From Allomyces arbusculus (lineage: Eukaryota > Blastocladiomycota > Blastocladiomycetes > Blastocladiales > Blastocladiaceae), in NCBI GenBank assembly GCA_027604705.1, contig JADHYV010000059.1, positions 1 to 64,000 on the forward strand: a stretch of 64,000 bases of DNA, written 5' to 3'. Positions 30,745 through 42,301 of this stretch are shown here, in pieces (the stretch's first letter is position 1; every line of letters starts with the position of its first letter). The notes under the pieces were generated by a model, which saw only the letters and a program-made list of their open reading frames with translations, was not told where the DNA came from and made no database searches. The position numbers and the translations under genes are program-made.

Positions 30745-32547
30745 TTATTCAAAAATGCACTCTGTGAAGGACGGGTGTGGCCGGTCATACGAAACTCGGA
30801 CCATGTTCGCGTCCACCAAATCAAACTTGTCTCTCAACCGCCCCAGCATTTCGGCGCTCACCATGGACATGACGATCCGCAACTGGACACGTCGGGTCCG
30901 TCCAGGCACCTGCACGTTCAAATGCTTGAGCAAAATGGCCGCGAGCTGGTCGCCACCCGACAGCAAACGATTCCAATGCAAATCCAACAAGCGCAGCGAC
31001 GAAGGAAGCGACATAACCCACGCCGTCACCAGCCCTTCGCCACTGGTCTCCTGTAGCGTCTCGACTACGGACACGGACAGGGCGCGGATGCCAAACGGCA
31101 CGGCTGGAAGTCTCTCTTTGAAATAGTTGCCAAAGATGTTGAGCTTGCGCAGCGTGGCTGGCAACCGGCCCGTGAAATAGTCGTCCATGTTGGTCGCGGT
31201 CAAGTCGCAATAAACCAGAGCCAACGACTCGAGCTGGGGCGGCAGATGGTCACCAAGGACGATCAAGAGCCAGCCTGGGAGAGCGTTCTCGCGCACCTTG
31301 AGGTGCGTGAGCGACGTGGGCAAATGCATAAAGACATGCAAAAGCAGCTCCGTTTCGGTATTGTAGTCGTGGTTCGAGTACAGCTCGAGGCGACGGAGCG
31401 TGGGTGCAAATGGAAGCGGATCAGGCATCATCAACGTCTCCACATCGACCATGAGTGCGTGCGTGGCTAGGGGTAAGCGCGGCAAATTGAGCGTCGAATA
31501 AAACGAGAACTGGTTCACCGATTCAGGAAAACTTGCGGCAAGTTTGGCGTGAACGCTTTCCTGGCTCTCGCCTTCGTACTCGAGCTCAAAATTGTCGCGG
31601 TCGTAGAGCGTCACGTACAAGTGCCCAAACCCAGTTCGCGGCAGGGCGGACAAGACGGCAATCACGCCCTTGACGCTGCGCAGCGAGTCGAGCGTGAGCA
31701 TGGCTAGCGATGGCAGTTGCTGGACAAGATTAGCTGCTGCGCACAACCCCAATGTGCCAATTCCTTGCAGCGTGAGCGACGTGAGCGTCAATGGGATCAG
31801 GTCAAAGACAAGCTTGAGGGCGGCGGCTCCCTCCTTGGTAGTGGAAAAAACTGGACCAAACGTCACTCGTAGGTCGCGAAGACAAGGCAAAGCATGGGCA
31901 TCTGCGGCAGACCGATCATCACGTTCACCATGGCTTCTCAACGCAGACTCTGTCGATGACAACGCCATTTCGTCCATATGGAGAGCCAATTTCATGGTTG
32001 ACCGAGGGATATTCGGGAATCGGTCGCGCGACGCAGAAAAAAATAGCTGCAGGTTGGTGCATTGCGGCGGCACATAGCAGCTCTGCGCATCCAGGCCGAG
32101 GACGACTGCAGAGTATGAGCGGACCTGGGTTTCAGGCATCTTCAAGAGCGACCATTTTGATGACGCTGCGACAATGCAGAACTCGCTGTGGCCGTCCAGT
32201 CGAACAAGGGGTGCACGGTCTGGACCTCGAGGCACCAGCATAAAGCACCATTCATGCTCACTCGCTGCGGATCCTGTTTGCACGTTCACAACTTGACCGA
32301 CGCCAGTAATGTTGATTTTCACATCATCAGGTGCACTGGGCGAGAGTTGGGCCAGATCGGTGCGCGACGATAGCTCGGCAGTACGAATGGCGACGTGAAG
32401 GCTTGGAGCGTAACAGCTGGGGGCAGCAAGCGCGAGGTGCAGCACAGCGAGTCGATCGAACTGACAGAGGAACAAGGCGACGCGATGCAGAATTTCATGC
32501 GGCAAGTCGTTCAACTGCATTGGAATCATTGGGTGAGGATTGATCAT
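30745..32547 (-). CDS. FLR13: intact F-box-like/LRR protein
   Basis: An uninterrupted frame of 600 codons without introns. MQLNDLPHEILHRVALFLCQ is at about residues 10-30 and LALAAPSCYAPSLHVAIRT follows. Next is the linker (WCFMLVPRGPDRAPLV; SSKWSLLKMPETQVRSY) and about a dozen irregular LRRs (LPSLAMLTLDSLRSV, LPRTGFGHLYVTLYD, FPESVNQFSFYSTL, LPTSLTHLKVRENAL, LPATLRKLNIFGNYF, LPSSLRLLDLHWNRL). The C-terminal helix is LGRLRDKFDLVDANMVRVSY and the end is CIFE. FLR10 is its closest intact relative here, and FLR5 also shares KLAASFPESV and FYSTL/LYSTL. No signal peptide or membrane segment is seen. A substrate-adaptor role is inferred from architecture only. Confidence 0.88.
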   Translation of the reverse strand: MINPHPMIPMQLNDLPHEILHRVALFLCQFDRLAVLHLALAAPSCYAPSLHVAIRTAELSSRTDLAQLSPSAPDDVKINITGVGQVVNVQTGSAASEHEWCFMLVPRGPDRAPLVRLDGHSEFCIVAASSKWSLLKMPETQVRSYSAVVLGLDAQSCYVPPQCTNLQLFFSASRDRFPNIPRSTMKLALHMDEMALSSTESALRSHGERDDRSAADAHALPCLRDLRVTFGPVFSTTKEGAAALKLVFDLIPLTLTSLTLQGIGTLGLCAAANLVQQLPSLAMLTLDSLRSVKGVIAVLSALPRTGFGHLYVTLYDRDNFELEYEGESQESVHAKLAASFPESVNQFSFYSTLNLPRLPLATHALMVDVETLMMPDPLPFAPTLRRLELYSNHDYNTETELLLHVFMHLPTSLTHLKVRENALPGWLLIVLGDHLPPQLESLALVYCDLTATNMDDYFTGRLPATLRKLNIFGNYFKERLPAVPFGIRALSVSVVETLQETSGEGLVTAWVMSLPSSLRLLDLHWNRLLSGGDQLAAILLKHLNVQVPGRTRRVQLRIVMSMVSAEMLGRLRDKFDLVDANMVRVSYDRPHPSFTECIFE

Positions 32548-32679
32548 TTCGACACCTGATTACACTCTGGCTGTCGCGGGTAGGGACGTGACGGAGGTTG
32601 CGTGTCATCCATGTCGATTATGAGCGGCAACAGGAGATCGACGTTATGTACAAAGAACGACTCAAAGAATAGGAGCAGG

Positions 32680-32880
32680 ATTGACTTGATGTGGGAGAGC
32701 GCAAACGTCGAAAAGAGCGTCAACGTTTTGGCTGATCTCGGGAAACTGACTGAAAGGCGAACAAGGGCCGCTTGCTCCTCGTCCTCATCGTAGTAGTCCA
32801 TCAAATCGCCCTCGTCGTCGAGCACCACGGGGAAGTTCGGCCAGGACGAGGTCAAATCTCTCGATTTCAACAGATCCGTG
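32680..32880 (-). pseudogene. FLR14: internal LRR fragment with acidic tract
   Basis: The minus strand reads DDEGDLMDYYDEDEEQAALV followed by RLSVSFPRSAKTLTLFSTF. These align with the acidic insert and next repeat of FLR10 (AELAASFPASVKTLSYVS). Nothing else of the gene is present. It lies just upstream of FLR13. Confidence 0.65.
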
Positions 32881-33196
32881 GGTCGCACAGCAAATCAAAC
32901 TGACGCTTGCGAAGGGCAAAGATGTATGTCACTTGTCTGTCAAACCTACCCACATCCTCTTCAACAATCTTCATCAAGCGTCAAGCACTCTCTCCACCCA
33001 CACTCAAAACAACGAAGCGAAAACAAGCGACGACAAGACACGGTGAACAAAAACGGATTCCAATTCCAGGACGAACGGCGAGACAAAACCAATTCTAAAC
33101 TTGATGAGTATGTGTACCTACACGCGCGCTCTCACTCCTCTCACCCTTCCTCCAAAAATGCCAAAATGCCAAAATGCCAAAAAGAATGATAGCCCC
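32881..33196. other. no gene recognised, 3' flank of RasGEF gene
   Basis: About 315 nt, A-rich on the plus strand, with a short CAAAATGC triplication at 33157-33183. It is the presumed 3' untranslated flank of the RasGEF gene. Confidence 0.4.
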
Positions 33197-36100
33197 TCAT
33201 TCGTCCCCAGCGCTCAAAGCCGTCGCCGCGGGCGTCGGTGGCACAACACTGCGCCGCATCGACGGCTCAAACTGGTACGACCGTGCCTCGAGCTCATGCA
33301 CGTCGAGCACCTGGTTCGGCACGTCCAAAATGCGCCAAAACACGTCCTCCTTGAGCGGCCACGCGCCCGTGACCGCATAACTTGGCGCCTCGAGCGCCGT
33401 GCGGAACTGCTTGATCACTTTCGTCATGGTCTTGAACTTTTGCCAGTTGACGAGCGTTGTCAGCGCCGGCTCGAGATCCACGAGCACCGTCGCGTCGGGT
33501 AGCGTCGACCGCGGCGCGAGCTTGACTGCCGTCAGCGCTGCGGCAACCGCACGGTAGTGTCGCGCGCGCGCGCCCTCTTCGCCATCAGCGTCTGTGGACC
33601 CGGGCGCCAAGTCGCTGACGGCAACGGTCCCAGGCACTTCGGTATTGATGAGCAGGTCCGACAAAAAAATACCGATAAACGGCACGCCCGACGTGGCCTC
33701 GGCCATGGCGGCCCGCAATTTCCGGAAATTGTGGAATGGCGAGGTCAAATCGACCAAGTCGGCAAGCGTCGCCTGCTTGTCGGCCGCAACCCGCGCCCAG
33801 GTGCGCTTGAGCCGGTCGACCGACGGGGACTGCAGCGCGAGCGTGATGGCCATGAGCGTCGAGTAGTTGCAGTACTGCGCACACTTGGCGGCCACCTTGA
33901 TCAGCTTCTCAATGACTTTCGCGCGCAACGCGGCCTCGGGGACCGACAACACCTGCGTCGACACCCACTGGCAGACGAGATTGAACCACTCAATTACGTG
34001 CCGCACATTGTCGACGTCGTCCGGCGGCCCGACGACCGTCCCGGCCACACCGCCAAACAAGTTGCCTGTCGCCCGCGCGAGCGGATGGTTCCCGACGGCC
34101 ACATCCAACAGTTCGGTCCAATCAATCCGGCGCACGCGCACCTGTTCGACAATCGACAAGTGCTGTGCGAGTTCCGCTGACCGGACACGCATCACCCACG
34201 GCACCGCGAGCGTGCCCGCCGTCAGCGCCGCCGACGACCGCGCGAGCGCCGAGTACGCCCCGGCCCGTGCCGCGGCCACCGCCGACGCGACGCCGCCGGG
34301 CGTCGGCGCCGAGCTCGGCCGCGGGGATCCCGATCCCAGGGAGGACGCCGGCGCGGTCCCCCCGCCCGCGGCCATATCGTCGTCGGAGTCGGCGCTCATC
34401 GCCGACACTCGCGGGGTCGCGCGCAGGGTCCCGCGCCGGCGTGCGGTACCGCGATCGTCCTTGTCGGTCGCCGCGCCGCCGCCGGCCATGTACTCGCTCG
34501 CGATTTCCGCGAGGGCCGGATACCGCGCTTCCATGGCCGGGTCGAGCGCAAGCGTGGAAATGGTCGAGAGTGTTGGGCTGCCCTTGACCGTCGGGCTCGT
34601 CGTGCTGCTGCGGCCGCTGGGACTGCCACGGACAGAGCGCACGGACGGGCTGCCGCGGACAGACGGAGTAGAACCCGACGCGGCGGAGATCGGGACGGGG
34701 GCCGGTTGCGGCGTGAGCGCGGGCGAGAGGGCGGGCGAGGTCGGGGACTTGCTCCCGGACTTGTCCTTGCGGAACATCGACTTGAGTTTGCCCACGGCCG
34801 ACTTGACTTCTTTCGACAGCGACGTGCCGCCGCCCGACCCAGACGAACTGGACGGCGACCCAGTCGCCGGCGCTACTGATGACGTCGCCGCCGACGCGTG
34901 CGACGCCGTGCGGTGCCGCCGCATGAACACTGTACTCGGCGACAGCGACCGTGCTGAATCCGGCGACGTCGACCGCATTGGCGCCGTAAGCGCGCGCGCC
35001 GTCGGGCGCGGGGTCAATACGGGCGACGCGGAACGGGACGAAGCGGGGGTGCCCACGGGTGTCGAGGAGACGCGCCGCGGTGGCGCGCGAATGAACATCT
35101 GGTCGGTCGACGCTAATGGCGGCGGTGGGAGCGGTTTCCCGTCGTCCTTGGGCACGAGCGCAATGACCGACTTGACCCTCCCTGCCCCCGCCATCGGCGG
35201 CGACGGCGCGGCGACCGCCATGAGCGGCGACACGAGCGGCGCTGGAATCGACGCGTGCGTCGGCAGTGGGGGCGCAAGGACCCGGCCGTCCGCGACCGCG
35301 TCGAGCCCCAACGACCGGTGCTCAGCGTCGTCGTCCTCGTCCTCGACGTGCACCCACCGCGCCGCCAGCGCACTGGTCACCATCGTCGACGTGACGCTCG
35401 AGTCCATCGACACCGGCACGACTGCGCCGAGCGGCGCTGGCGCGGGCGTTGGGTCCTCGTCCTCCTCGTCGGTCGCAGCGAGCAAGGTGTCGCGCGCACC
35501 CCGCGCGCGGCGACCGGGACCGCTGTTACCAACACCGGACACGAGCGACGTGCGGCTCGACAAGTTCACGCCCGAGTCGACTGATTCGCGCACGCCCCGC
35601 GCAGCACCCTGGAGCCGTGCACCGGCTGCTGCAGCGACGGCCGCGGCCGTCGGATCGAGTATCGGCGGTCCACGGAGCGCTGCGTACGCGGCGACCAAGG
35701 CCGGGTCGTCGCCCGCGATGGGCGTCACGCAGCACGAGGTCGCAGCGGACGACGGGCCCGACGTCGACCCAGGGGTCGGGATCTGGAGCCGGGACGGCGG
35801 GTGGATCGGGCCGTCGTCAGAGGTGCTGGTCGTCGAGGACCAGATGCTGGAGCGAGGAGCGGCAGCGAGCGGGCGCGGTTTAGGTGGGGCTGGCGGTGGA
35901 ACGGGCGGGAATTCGACGTGCGCGATTGCGGGCGTCGGGGCGGCGGAGGGTGGGGACGGGGTCGTGCCGCCGTTGACGGTGGTCGTGGGTGACCGCGCCG
36001 ACCCGTACTGGTCGGCGTTCTGGATCCACAGGTGCTTGAGCGCGCGGATCATGCGGCGGTCCATGCCGGTGCTCATGAGCACGGGCATGTAAGTCATGGT

Positions 36101-38821
36101 CTAGCGCGCGAGGAAGTGAGAGGGGATAAGATGGCGGTTTCGGTGCGGAGATGAGGAAGCCGGGAACGTACTTTGAGCGCCTTGGACATGTACCGCCGCA
36201 ACTTCTTGTTATCGGCAAAATCGTACTCGTAGTACTGGTTGATCCAATGCCTGGAAAATACCGCATTTCCGGTCAGTCTCCAGCACCCGCAACCGCGATT
36301 CGATGCACCAAACGTACCGCAACACCACAAACGTGCGCAACCGCACCACGCGCCGCTCGTCATCGTCGTCCGGGTACGGCACCGCCGCGCGCAGCCGCAA
36401 CACCAACAGTTTCGCGAGCACCAGCGGGTCGAGGAACTGGCGGTAGACCAAGAAAAAATCCGACAGAAACTCGTAATCCACGTCCCGCGTCAGCCGACGC
36501 ACAAGTTCGACCGCCGACGCGGCCTCGCCCCCACCTGGCGCAATTCCTGCCCACGCAAACACGTCGACAGTCGTCTCGAATTCGGCTACGGTGAACCCGA
36601 GGTGCGTTGGCATATCTGGTAACGACGCGACGCGGCAGGACGCCGGGATCGGGTCGGCAATGAGCGATGGTAAGTGCCGCGGACTCGGCGTCGTGCGCGA
36701 GCGAGGGGACGGCGTGGGCGCGGCTGCAGCCGGCGGGGAGGGCAGAGCCGCAGTCGCGACCACGTCAAACGACCGAGTGCGGGCCCGCGTGCGCGCCGCG
36801 CGTGGGGTCGGTTGGTCTGGCACGGGGGCGGGTGTGGAAGGGTCGCTGCCCGGCGCAGTGGGCTCGTCAGCGTCGGTATCGTCGTCAGCGGTGGTTGTCG
36901 TCTCGTCGGTCGCCGACGCGGTCGCAGCGCTGCTGTGTACGACCGACAACTCGCTCACGCCCGTATCCGAATCGGTCGGGTCCAAATGGTGCGCTGGCGG
37001 AGACGAGGACCGTGCACGCCGACGCATAGCAGCATGGTGGTGGTGATGCCGGTGCTGCCCGAGCACGCGCGTCGATGTCGTGCGCGTGAGCGAAATGACG
37101 GGCGCGACGAGCAGCTGCGATTTACGCTTGGCGGCCGCAGCAGCAACCCGTTCTTGACGCCGCCGTTCGTGCGTGAGTAGGGCCACGTCGTCGTCGAGCG
37201 CCGCTGCTGCGTCAGTCGGAGTGCATTGCGGGGGGACCGGGTCGCTGGAGGCCGACACGGGCGACATGTCGATGGTTGACGAATGCGCGGCGGGCACCGT
37301 TGGATCGATCGTCAGAGCGGGCTTCGTCAGCGACTCGCCAGGTGGAGTGACCTCTTCGGGAGCTGTCGCGCCCATAGGAGTCTGCATCTCCGGCGCATTC
37401 GCTGCGAGCGGCGACCCAATCGTGCCTGCGACGTTCCCCGCAGTACTGACTCTCCCACTCGGCCACGCGCGCGACGACCGCACTGAATTGCGTCCCGCGC
37501 TCGTCGGCATCGCGGGCACGACCCCTGGCGTCGCACTGGCCGAGCCATTCGAAGCCGCCGACGCGCGCTTTTTGTAAGACGCCTCGATCGATTTCCACCA
37601 ATTCACGTCGTTCTGGTGGCGGCGCTGGAAGACGGACCCCGCAGCGGACGACGGTGTCGGCATCGGTGATGACGGAATCGCCGTCGCGGGCGGGGAATCG
37701 GACCCAGGGCGGGGCGACCGCACGTCGGGTCGGCCCGACGCCAGATCCCACCCAAAAATCCCGGCCAGGTGCTGGAACTCGGGCGAGGAAACGTCGTGAA
37801 CCATGGATGCCGGGCGACGGAGCGGTGGGGCGTGGCTGCCGCTGGCCTTGCGGCGCGGAATCACGCCGGAGGATGTGGCCGCGTTGGTAGACGTCGTGCA
37901 GGCCAACGAGGTCGACGGGACTCCGTGGAACGTGGCGGCGCGCGTCGCGAGCATGGCCATCGGCACATTATCGGACGGCGAAGTCGTTGCGGTGCCGGTC
38001 GAGGATGCGGGTGCGGGCGCGGGTGCGGGCAAAGGAACCTCTGCGGGCGGTGTAGCGGGTGCGGCAGCGGGCGCGAACGCGGCAGCGACGGCAGCCGCGA
38101 GACGCGAGCCCGAGGGTCGGCGCGGGACCGTGTGAATGACAGGCACGGCCACTGGTGCCGCCGGTGGTGCCGCGGGCGGGGCGAGTGCGGTAGTCGTGGT
38201 CGCGGCAAGTGGTGCCAATGGCAGTCGCGCAGCAGCAGCACCAGCAGCAGAAGCGGCACTGCTACCACCAGTGCCTGCCTCCATTTCCGGCTGATCACCA
38301 CTATGGCGACCCGCCGGCAAACACACGTTTGCTGCCGCCGCGCCGCTTCCAGAAGTTGACTTGGACGTAACGGCCTTGGAGACGGCGCGCGCCGCGCTCG
38401 CCGACGTTTTCGCGAGCCGTGAACGCAGAGCCGCGAGCGGTGATGCTGCACTGCGACCCTCGTCGTCGGCATCGTCGGAATCAAAGCTCGACCCGCTCGT
38501 CCCGAGCCAGAGCGACCGGCGGCGCTGTTGGTGCGCCGGGTTGGGTGCCGAGCCACGGCGCCGTGACGAGGATGTCGATGCGGGCGGTTGCTCGTGATCG
38601 CTGCTGTTGCTGCTGCTGCCCATGGCGGTCACGGCGCTCAAGACCGAGTCGGTGCGTGCGCGCGCAGGTTCCGAAGCGTTTCCGTGCGGTTTGGCGGGCA
38701 TCGCTGCGGTTGCGGGCGCGGGAATCGTGGTTGAAGCATGGAATGGTGCTGATCGCGAATGCTTGGAGGCTGCGAGCTCGGGCGCCTTGGCCGACGGGCC
38801 CGCGGGCGGCGCAGACGCCAT
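33197..38821 (-). CDS. Ras-family guanine nucleotide exchange factor (REM + CDC25 domains)
   Basis: Three exons are inferred: 38821-36318, 36250-36172 and 36100-33197. The introns are 67 and 70 nt with donors GTACGT and GTACGT and acceptors CAG and TAG, giving about 1828 aa. The small middle exon restores the REM helix as FVVLRHWINQYYEYDF, which strongly supports the splicing. The REM (RasGEF-N) domain lies at about 700-865 (DYEFLSDFFLVYRQFLDPLV). After about 650 disordered Ser/Pro-rich residues, the CDC25 catalytic domain lies at about 1515-1760: LAQHLSIVEQVRVRRIDWTE, NLVCQWVSTQVL, KVIEKLIKVAAKC, YCNYSTLMAITLALQSPSV, and GVPFIGIFLSDLLI at the catalytic hairpin. Known role: exchange of GDP for GTP on Ras/Rap-type GTPases. 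The target is not readable, and no SH3 or PH domain was noticed. The reading frame is open upstream to a GTG at 39022, so the first in-frame ATG at 38821 is used. Confidence 0.93.
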
Positions 38822-40693
38822 GGCGCAGCGCGGATCGGGTTCGAGCGGGCCAGGGCCGAGTGCGGGCAGTGTTGCCGGCCAGCAAGGAGGGACGGATGAA
38901 GGTAATGCAAGTGCCGCACGAGGTCGGGCGGGGGATGTCGTTGGACAAGTTGGCCCGGAATGGAGCGACAAGGAAGAGCGCGAAAGTGGCGGCACGCGAT
39001 CGCTCTCGAGTGCGCCAGGCACTTGCCGCTATGACACGTGCGTGCTGCACGTCAAGCGCTTCTTTTGGCAGGCGCCATGCGAACGTGCATGGACATGGGA
39101 ACGATGCTGGCTGCCAGGCTGGTGCGCGCTGACCGCTTGCCTTGGAAAAGTTGCTGCTCAACCACGCTTCATGCTGACATCTCAACATCTCAGCACAGGA
39201 TCACGTCGATGATGCGCGCTTCACAACCTCGGCAGCCGCGGGCTTCTGCTCGTCAGCGCGGGGAACGGCTTCGTCGAGACCGTTTTGCCAGTGCCACTGG
39301 CGGATAAATGATGGCTATATCTCAATGTCAATTTTAGCGAGCGTTACGCACTTACCAGCGAGTGAGAGAAGGCCAAAATGTGCAGACTGTGGGCTCGTGA
39401 AGGAATAAATGCCATTTTCATTGATTCTCCACCCACGTGCTGTGACCGAACCAAATTCGAAGGCAATACGAAGCAGCTTGCCAGCGACTGCGGCCCCAAG
39501 CAGCATGGCGTGCCTGATTCACTGTCGGTGAGCTGTAATGAACGCCCATTATTCATTAAATGACTTGGAAGCATGAAAGCTGTCCAGTTCGTTACCAGGA
39601 TATGGAGAGACAGGGTAGATTCGCGTGCCTTCTACCGCCAGAGAGCGTGGATGCATATGTAGGCCACAACATGGAAGTCAGATTCGATCGAATGATGACG
39701 TGACACGCGCGTTTTGTGCTTTTCCTCATGCAAACAGCCACTGCCGCCCACAGGTACGCTTTGATGACACTGCTGAGCATTTTCCACTATCGGCGCTGCT
39801 TTGCTCGGCCGTGATTTGTGGGATTATGTACGTTGTGTTGCACGTCACTTGGTCAGGTCAAAACCAGCGACATCCAACAGAGCGGGCGCAAACGCTGGCG
39901 ACGTGCAACCTTGACAGAATGAAGAGCCCGACCCGATTCCGGCCGAGGGTTCTTGTGTCTTCGTGTCCATGATCTCAAACAGATGTGTAAATCTTGGTGC
40001 TTCGTTCATTGCGCCGGGTGAAGTGATCCATGATGCTGTTGTCAGAGATCTCATGTGCCAGACTTGTCGAAAAACCGACGACTCAATGATTTAGATGCTG
40101 TGGCGGAGTATTGCAAACTTGAGTTTTTGTTCGCTCACCAGTCCTCGATGCAATATCGTCACCACACGCAACACATGCAGGAACAATGTGTGCAAAAGAA
40201 GACGACAATCCGCAGGGCCTTCTTATTGAAAACTGTATCTCAATCGTTCAACTACTAACTTGGCCCTGCCACTGACTGTCCACGGCAAGCTGAAAAACCG
40301 CCATGTTGTCTTGATTGACCAAATGCGCCACCATACAAGAGCGCGAAGGCTATGTTTTTGTGATCATTTTTCTGCCAAACACACCGGTAACAAAGGCCAA
40401 TGCGGAGAGGGATCAATTGAAGGCATTTTCATCAACATGATTGTCGCAACGCAGAATATGAACAGCAACCAAAACATAACATTACTAGAAAATGATAAAC
40501 CAGCGACTATTTGCACGGCGACGATGCTCCTCGGCACGAACCAACTTAACATCAATCGCGTTTGCGAGGAACTCGAGCGCCACCTGGGATACGAACCGCT
40601 CCCCGACGATCACTCAAATTTTTCTCTGTGCAGTGTGCGTTCGCATTTGCTCAGCGAGCCAAACCACATTGTCGTTTGCCGTCAGCAGGCCGT
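38822..40693. other. 1.9 kb without recognised gene
   Basis: Upstream of the RasGEF gene and downstream of FLR15. It is noticeably less GC-rich than the coding regions from about 39300 on, and open frames are short. No LRR-like translation, tRNA or transposon motif was found. It probably includes the RasGEF promoter. Confidence 0.45.
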
Positions 40694-42301
40694 TCATCGT
40701 GAGCGTCTCCATTTCCCGTAGTCCATGAACTTCAGGCCCAGCATGCTCTCCACGTCCAGCTTCCACACCGCCAAGAGCGACTCGGCCGGTGCCGGCGCCA
40801 CAAGATTCGTGTTGCTCACATCCAAATGAAGCAAGGTCTCAGGCCACGTCGTCGAAATCGCGTCCAGTTCGCCGTTTGAGATTTCGCACGAAAGCAGCTG
40901 CAAAACGACGAGACGCGGCGGCATATTCTGTGCAAGTGTGGGAATGGCTAGTGTCCCACCAAGCCGCACGTTCCGCAACTTGAGGTGCGTGAGCGACGCT
41001 GGAAGCCGCGCCAACAAAGACGCAATGTTGTTGCCGTCAATAGTAGGTCCTCGCTCACGCGAAATATCGACCGACGTGAGCGTCGGCGCAATTGGAATCG
41101 AGCGAAAGTGGCCTGCATCCATCACCGCATCAAAATGCAGAGTCAGGGAACGGCTTGCAACTGGCAGACCATTGATGAACGACGCCACGTCCAGCGTGGA
41201 CATGTTGGTCAACTTGAACACAAGTGAATCAACAGCAGCCGGCAGTGCCGACGCAATCTGGGCACAAGTAGACGGGTCCTGGCCGTTGCGATGGTGGATC
41301 GACAAAGTGAGCCGTTGCAAACCAGTCCGCGGCAGCGCGTACAGGACCCGGGCGAGTTCCGGGTCGTCATGGCAGGTCATGTTAAATAATTTCAGCCGCG
41401 GGAGACGAGCGACGAGCCATGCAAGCGTGGGCAGTGCAGATAAAGGAAGTGGATTTGAGCCGCTCGTGGTCACTAGCTCGAGCTCCTCCAGGGTGTTGGG
41501 CACGCATGCCAAGACTGCGGACCATGGGCACAGCTGCCTAACTTTGTTCCCGTCGCGGTCACGGTCTGATTGACTGCTCGGCCCGTGCCGATCATAGTAG
41601 CCCGTGTTGGACAAGTTCAGCTGCCGAAGCTTTGGCGGCAGCGACGAGAGGACCAGAAGCGGGTCGATGATGGCCGACGTTTCCACTTTCGAGAAGACCT
41701 CCAAGTTACGGATCGACAGCTCCTTCAGCGAACGCGGGAGGCCACTGAGTCGGCGCCAAGGAAACCAATCTTTGGAACGGCCGTCAAATTGCAGTGAACG
41801 ACACCCTGGCGGGAACGTAAAGATGGGCGACTCGTCGGTCACGACGAACCGACCACGAATCTTGCCAAAGTGCACGGGTAAAACTGTCCACTTCCGTGAT
41901 ACTTGAATCGTGTCGCGATTCCCGTTCTGAACTGGCGCCCGGTTGTCGTCGCGAGGTGGCAGAATCAGAAACAGCTCAGGTTCACGATTGCCAACGACTT
42001 CATCGAACACGGCAAACCGTCCAGTCATTTTGTTTTGGACGCTGACCAAGCCATCATCACAGAGCTGTACCCGGACGACTGGGTGCTTCGTTCCGCCGTG
42101 AATCGCAACCTCCAAACAAGTTGCATACAAGTGTGGAGAAGCGAGCGCCAGATGCACGGCAGTCGAGGGCACTTGCTGGTTGGGGTCGTCGTGAAACCGC
42201 TGGAGCGCCTTGGCAATGCATCGAATAACGTCGTCCGGCAACTTCTCAAGCGTTGATGCTTCACGCGCCCACCGCTGCCGCAAGCAAAGATCAGTAGTCA
42301 T
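40694..42301 (-). CDS. FLR15: intact F-box-like/LRR protein
   Basis: An uninterrupted frame of 535 codons without introns. STLEKLPDDVIRCIAKALQR is at about residues 16-35, then AVHLALASPHLYATCLEVAI. The linker (LFLILPPRDDNRAPVQ; SRKWTVLPVHFGKIRGRFVV) and LRRs follow: LPRSLKELSIRNLEV, LPPKLRQLNLSNTGY, VPNTLEELELVTTSG, LPRTGLQRLTLSIHH, LPASLTHLKLRNVRL, MPPRLVVLQLLSCEI and WPETLLHLDVSNTNL. The C-terminal helix of other copies is replaced by a short basic end (DYGKWRRSR), so the last repeats may have been lost without harming the frame. It is the most isolated full copy, about 8 kb from the nearest other. No membrane segments. Function as for FLR8 is inference. Confidence 0.87.
   Translation of the reverse strand: MTTDLCLRQRWAREASTLEKLPDDVIRCIAKALQRFHDDPNQQVPSTAVHLALASPHLYATCLEVAIHGGTKHPVVRVQLCDDGLVSVQNKMTGRFAVFDEVVGNREPELFLILPPRDDNRAPVQNGNRDTIQVSRKWTVLPVHFGKIRGRFVVTDESPIFTFPPGCRSLQFDGRSKDWFPWRRLSGLPRSLKELSIRNLEVFSKVETSAIIDPLLVLSSLPPKLRQLNLSNTGYYDRHGPSSQSDRDRDGNKVRQLCPWSAVLACVPNTLEELELVTTSGSNPLPLSALPTLAWLVARLPRLKLFNMTCHDDPELARVLYALPRTGLQRLTLSIHHRNGQDPSTCAQIASALPAAVDSLVFKLTNMSTLDVASFINGLPVASRSLTLHFDAVMDAGHFRSIPIAPTLTSVDISRERGPTIDGNNIASLLARLPASLTHLKLRNVRLGGTLAIPTLAQNMPPRLVVLQLLSCEISNGELDAISTTWPETLLHLDVSNTNLVAPAPAESLLAVWKLDVESMLGLKFMDYGKWRRSR

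Noticed and set aside
33867-36092. Plus-strand open frame of 741 codons, Ser/Asp/Gly-rich
   Set aside because: It is antisense to the RasGEF large exon, whose CDC25 motifs and splice sites fix the coding strand.
38822-39022. Longer RasGEF N-terminus starting at 39022
   Set aside because: That codon is GTG; the first in-frame ATG is at 38821.
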